NCBI GenBank assembly: GCA_011525195.1
Contig: WTIP01000076.1
Coordinates: 1 to 33,624, forward strand
From: Flavobacteriales bacterium
GTDB taxonomy: Bacteria > Bacteroidota > Bacteroidia > Flavobacteriales > Flavobacteriaceae
Direction: 5' to 3'
Length of the DNA: 33,624 nt
Part shown: in pieces, positions 31,299 through 33,624 of the stretch
How the letters are laid out: every line of letters starts with the position of its first letter
Numbering within the stretch: position 1 is the first letter of the stretch
Notes under the pieces: generated by a model
What the model was told of the DNA's origin: nothing
The model's input: the letters and a program-made list of their open reading frames with translations, nothing else
Database searches by the model: none
Program-made: the position numbers and the translations under genes

Positions 31299-32894
31299 AT
31301 GAGAACTACAGTATTACTAGTAACTGCCCTATTCTTCCAATTTATAATGAATCCTGCTCAAGGACAACAAATTTCAAAAAGACAACTACAAAAAATAAAG
31401 TCTGCCACCCAAGAAGAAGTTGAAAGTCGTCATAAAGAAACTCAAGTGATGATTGATAAAGTTTTCAGCTTTGCGGAATTGGGTTTTCAGGAATATGAAA
31501 CTTCTAAATATTTAACCTCCCTATTAACAGCGGCGGGCTTTGAAATTGAATATGGGGTCGCGGGTATTCCCACAGCTTGGATGGCCCGTTGGCGCTTTGG
31601 CGAAGGTCCAACAATAGCCTTGGGGAGTGATGTAGATTGTATTCCTAAAGCTTCTCAATATCCTGGGGTTGCTTATCACAAGCCTATGGTTAAAGGGGCA
31701 CCAGGTCATGGTGAGGGTCATAACTCAGGATTACCTGTAATCATTACAGCAGCACTCAGTCTGCAAAATCAAATGCAAGCGCATAATTTAGGAGGGACGC
31801 TTATCGTTTGGCCAGGAATAGCGGAAGAATTAGTTGCCTCTAAAGCTTGGTATGTTCGCGATGGTTACTTTGACAAAATAGACCTTTGTATTTTTACCCA
31901 TGTAAGTAGCAATCTTTCTGTTTCTTATGGTCAAGCTACTGGAACAGGCTTGATTTCTGTAGAGTATACTTTTGAAGGAGAAGCGGCCCATTCTGCAGGG
32001 GCTCCTTGGAGAGGTCGGAGTGCTCTTGATGCAGCCGAGCTTATGAATATTGGCTGGAATTATAAAAGAGAACACCTGCATCCACTCAAACGCTCTCATT
32101 CTATCTTTACCGATGCGGGAGATCAACCCAATGTAGTACCTTCAAAAGCTTCTATCTGGTATTATTTTAGAGACATTACCTATGATGGCATTATGAAAAT
32201 GTATAATGATGCAAATAATATTGCGCAGGGAGCAGCCATGATGACAGATACCAAAGTGACCTCTAAAATTGTAGGTACGGCATGGCCACGGCATTTTAAT
32301 AAAGTAATCGCTGAAACCATGTACCAAAATATCCAAACAGTTGGCCTACCTAGCTGGTCGGCAGAGGATCAAACTTTGGCTCAGGCTGTGCAAAAAGAAG
32401 TAAATTCTGATAATACAGCGGGTTTAGCAACTGAACTTTCGGAACTTGGCAAGCCACTTGACCGACCCATAAGTGGAGGTTCAGACGATATAGGAGATAT
32501 TTCATGGGCAGTCCCGACTGTAACACTTCGTTTTCCTTCAAATATTCCTGGACTACAAGGGCACCATTGGTCTAATGCAATTGCCATGGCAACACCTATT
32601 GCCCATAAAGGGGGAACTGCTGGGGCTAAAGTCGTGGCTATGACGGTTATAGATTTTTTAGCACAACCTAGTTTAGTTCAGCAAGCCAAGGATTATTTTA
32701 ATAATGTACAGACTAAGGAGACGCGCTATCAGCCTATGATAACTGAAAAAGACCCACCGCCCATTTATTTAAATAAAGGGATAATGGAAACATACAGACC
32801 GGCTTTAGAGTCATTTTATTATGATGAATCCAAGTATGATACATATTTAGAGCAATTAAATATCAGTTATCCAGAACTCAAGAAGTCGGAATGA
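31299..32894 (+). CDS. Exported M20-family amidohydrolase (AbgB-like)
   Basis: A 531-residue protein with a signal peptide cut near AQGQ (residue 22-23), so it acts in the periplasm. The M20 metal site is outlined by GSDVD (109-113), GHGEGHN with His141, GIAEE with Glu176-177, FTHVS with His201, and a late histidine in QGHHWSNA. The dimerisation domain fills about 215-330. Closest named relatives are the AbgB subunit of p-aminobenzoyl-glutamate hydrolase and indole-acetyl-amino-acid hydrolases, which cleave acyl-amino-acid amides. Its stop overlaps the next ATG by four bases (ATGA). The gene leads an operon with an NTF2-like protein and a sodium/anion symporter. Confidence 0.88.
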   Translation: MRTTVLLVTALFFQFIMNPAQGQQISKRQLQKIKSATQEEVESRHKETQVMIDKVFSFAELGFQEYETSKYLTSLLTAAGFEIEYGVAGIPTAWMARWRFGEGPTIALGSDVDCIPKASQYPGVAYHKPMVKGAPGHGEGHNSGLPVIITAALSLQNQMQAHNLGGTLIVWPGIAEELVASKAWYVRDGYFDKIDLCIFTHVSSNLSVSYGQATGTGLISVEYTFEGEAAHSAGAPWRGRSALDAAELMNIGWNYKREHLHPLKRSHSIFTDAGDQPNVVPSKASIWYYFRDITYDGIMKMYNDANNIAQGAAMMTDTKVTSKIVGTAWPRHFNKVIAETMYQNIQTVGLPSWSAEDQTLAQAVQKEVNSDNTAGLATELSELGKPLDRPISGGSDDIGDISWAVPTVTLRFPSNIPGLQGHHWSNAIAMATPIAHKGGTAGAKVVAMTVIDFLAQPSLVQQAKDYFNNVQTKETRYQPMITEKDPPPIYLNKGIMETYRPALESFYYDESKYDTYLEQLNISYPELKKSE

Positions 32895-33340
32895 AATTTT
32901 CTATTTATAGTTGTTTTCTTGTTTTGTGCTCTGGATTACTATTTTCACAGCAACCCATTAACGAGAAAGATTCACTTGCTATAACCGCTATTTTATTTCA
33001 GCAACAAGAAGATTGGAATAAGGGTGCTATAGATGCTTTTATGGAAGGCTATTTGAATTCGAATGAATTGGTTTTCTCCGGCGCTTCAGGTCCCATTTAT
33101 GGTTGGGAAGCTACTCGTGAACGCTATAAAAGAGTCTATTCAGACCGTCAAAAAATGGGAAAACTAAAATTTGATATACTGCATATGCTCGCTCTAAGCC
33201 CCACAGTGATTCAAATGCAAGGAAAATTTTATTTAACACGAACAATTGAAGATGCGCAAGGATATTTTACACTAAATTGGATCAAAATTAATGACCAATG
33301 GTTTATTATCTCTGACCATACTTCAGCTTCAGAGCTTTAA
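32891..33340 (+). CDS. Exported NTF2-like (DUF4440/SnoaL-type) protein
   Basis: A 149-residue protein with a signal peptide (cut near LFSQ, residue 20). The mature domain has the cone fold pattern of NTF2-like DUF4440 proteins: an AITAILFQQQEDWNKGAIDAF helix, GPIYGWEATRERYKRVY, and a final pair of strands YFTLNWIKINDQWFIISDH. It is coupled to the amidohydrolase by ATGA overlap. It might bind a small ligand or stabilise the peptidase; I see no catalytic residues. It ends three bases before the symporter gene. Confidence 0.82.
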   Translation: MKFSIYSCFLVLCSGLLFSQQPINEKDSLAITAILFQQQEDWNKGAIDAFMEGYLNSNELVFSGASGPIYGWEATRERYKRVYSDRQKMGKLKFDILHMLALSPTVIQMQGKFYLTRTIEDAQGYFTLNWIKINDQWFIISDHTSASEL

Positions 33341-33343
33341 GCA

Positions 33344-33624
33344 ATGCAAAAACGCCTCGGACTCATAATTGGGCCATTACTTCTTTTAATTATTCTCCTT
33401 TTAACGCCCTTTGAAGGATTATCTGAACAGGGGCATGCTGTCCTTGCTACCACAATTTGGATTGCGGTGTGGTGGGTTACTGAAGCCATACCTATAGCTG
33501 CTACAGCCCTCTTACCCATTGTTTTATTTCCACTTACAGGGGGGATGAATTTGGCGTCAACTACCGCCTCTTTTGGTCATAAATATGTTTTTCTTTATCT
33601 CGGAGGGTTTTTAATTGCAATTGG
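33344..33624 (+). CDS. DASS-type sodium/anion symporter (3' cut)
   Basis: The frame starts at the ATG at 33344, three bases after the previous stop, and is open to the window edge (93 codons). The sequence MQKRLGLIIGPLLLLIILLL begins a membrane helix, followed by TTIWIAVWWVTEAIPIAATALLPIVLFP, the hallmark N-terminal helix pair of the DASS/SLC13 family that carries dicarboxylates or sulfate with sodium. HKYVFLYLGGFLIA is the next helix. Together with the exported amidohydrolase this suggests uptake of a carboxylate released outside the inner membrane. Only the N-terminal part is visible, so the substrate cannot be read. Confidence 0.85.
   Translation, partial: MQKRLGLIIGPLLLLIILLLTPFEGLSEQGHAVLATTIWIAVWWVTEAIPIAATALLPIVLFPLTGGMNLASTTASFGHKYVFLYLGGFLIAI

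Noticed and set aside
1-33624. CRISPR arrays, tRNA or rRNA genes, insertion sequences, prophage
   Set aside because: No spaced identical repeats, no cloverleaf in the gaps and no transposase, integrase or phage-like frame were seen.

Overview
The window looks like chromosomal sequence from a member of the Bacteroidetes, most likely class Flavobacteriia. The evidence is the gldK-gldL-gldM-gldN core of the type IX secretion system (T9SS), a TonB-dependent receptor with a carboxypeptidase-regulatory-like N-terminal domain, a NagB/PIG-L fusion, and -7 promoter boxes of the Bacteroidetes form TAnnTTTG. The DNA is AT-rich throughout. I see no tRNA, rRNA, CRISPR array, insertion sequence or prophage gene. 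Both edges cut a gene.

Layout. (1) 1-3790, plus strand: a thiol-rich metal-handling cluster with an HMA/MauE-like membrane protein (5' cut), an HYC_CC_PP family small exported protein, a TonB-dependent receptor with a CC pair before its plug, and an exported HMA-domain protein. (2) 3827-4195, minus: a small four-helix membrane protein between two clear terminators. (3) 10697-4301, minus: miaB, a sigma-54 activator-like gene, lptE, a TPR-like gene, secG, then groES-groEL behind their own regulatory region. (4) 15747-10815, minus: a sulfane-sulfur/persulfide module with a Crp/Fnr-type regulator carrying a cysteine cluster, a SulP transporter, a CstB-like persulfide dioxygenase/rhodanese fusion, and two half-size YeeE/YedE (TsuA-like) membrane proteins. 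(5) 15846-24170, plus: topA, an arginase-fold protein with altered metal ligands, then gldKLMN, closed by a strong hairpin terminator. (6) 24237-27186, plus: an FAD oxidoreductase and an ABC-F ATPase. (7) trxB (minus) and, divergent from it, a DUF6503-type lipoprotein. (8) 28949-29278: an intergenic stretch that holds a short gene broken by one base. (9) nagB/PIG-L fusion. (10) 31299-33624: exported M20 amidohydrolase, NTF2-like exported protein and the start of a DASS-type sodium/anion symporter, in one tight operon.

Most notable is the sulfur module. Its two internal promoters have TAnnTTTG boxes without a -33 TTG. Each instead has a Crp/Fnr-style palindrome (ATGTAAC-N4-GTTACAT, and an 11/14-arm-base relative) centred 28.5 and 29.5 bp upstream of the box. 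This is the class II activator geometry. It suggests that the adjacent cysteine-bearing Crp-like protein switches on sulfide/persulfide detoxification and transport. The SulP gene appears to start at CTG. Other points worth a second look are a shared element ACTGACAnnnTGRCA upstream of both miaB and groES, an arginase-fold pseudoenzyme coupled to topA and the T9SS genes, and a 10-bp-period tandem repeat upstream of gldK.
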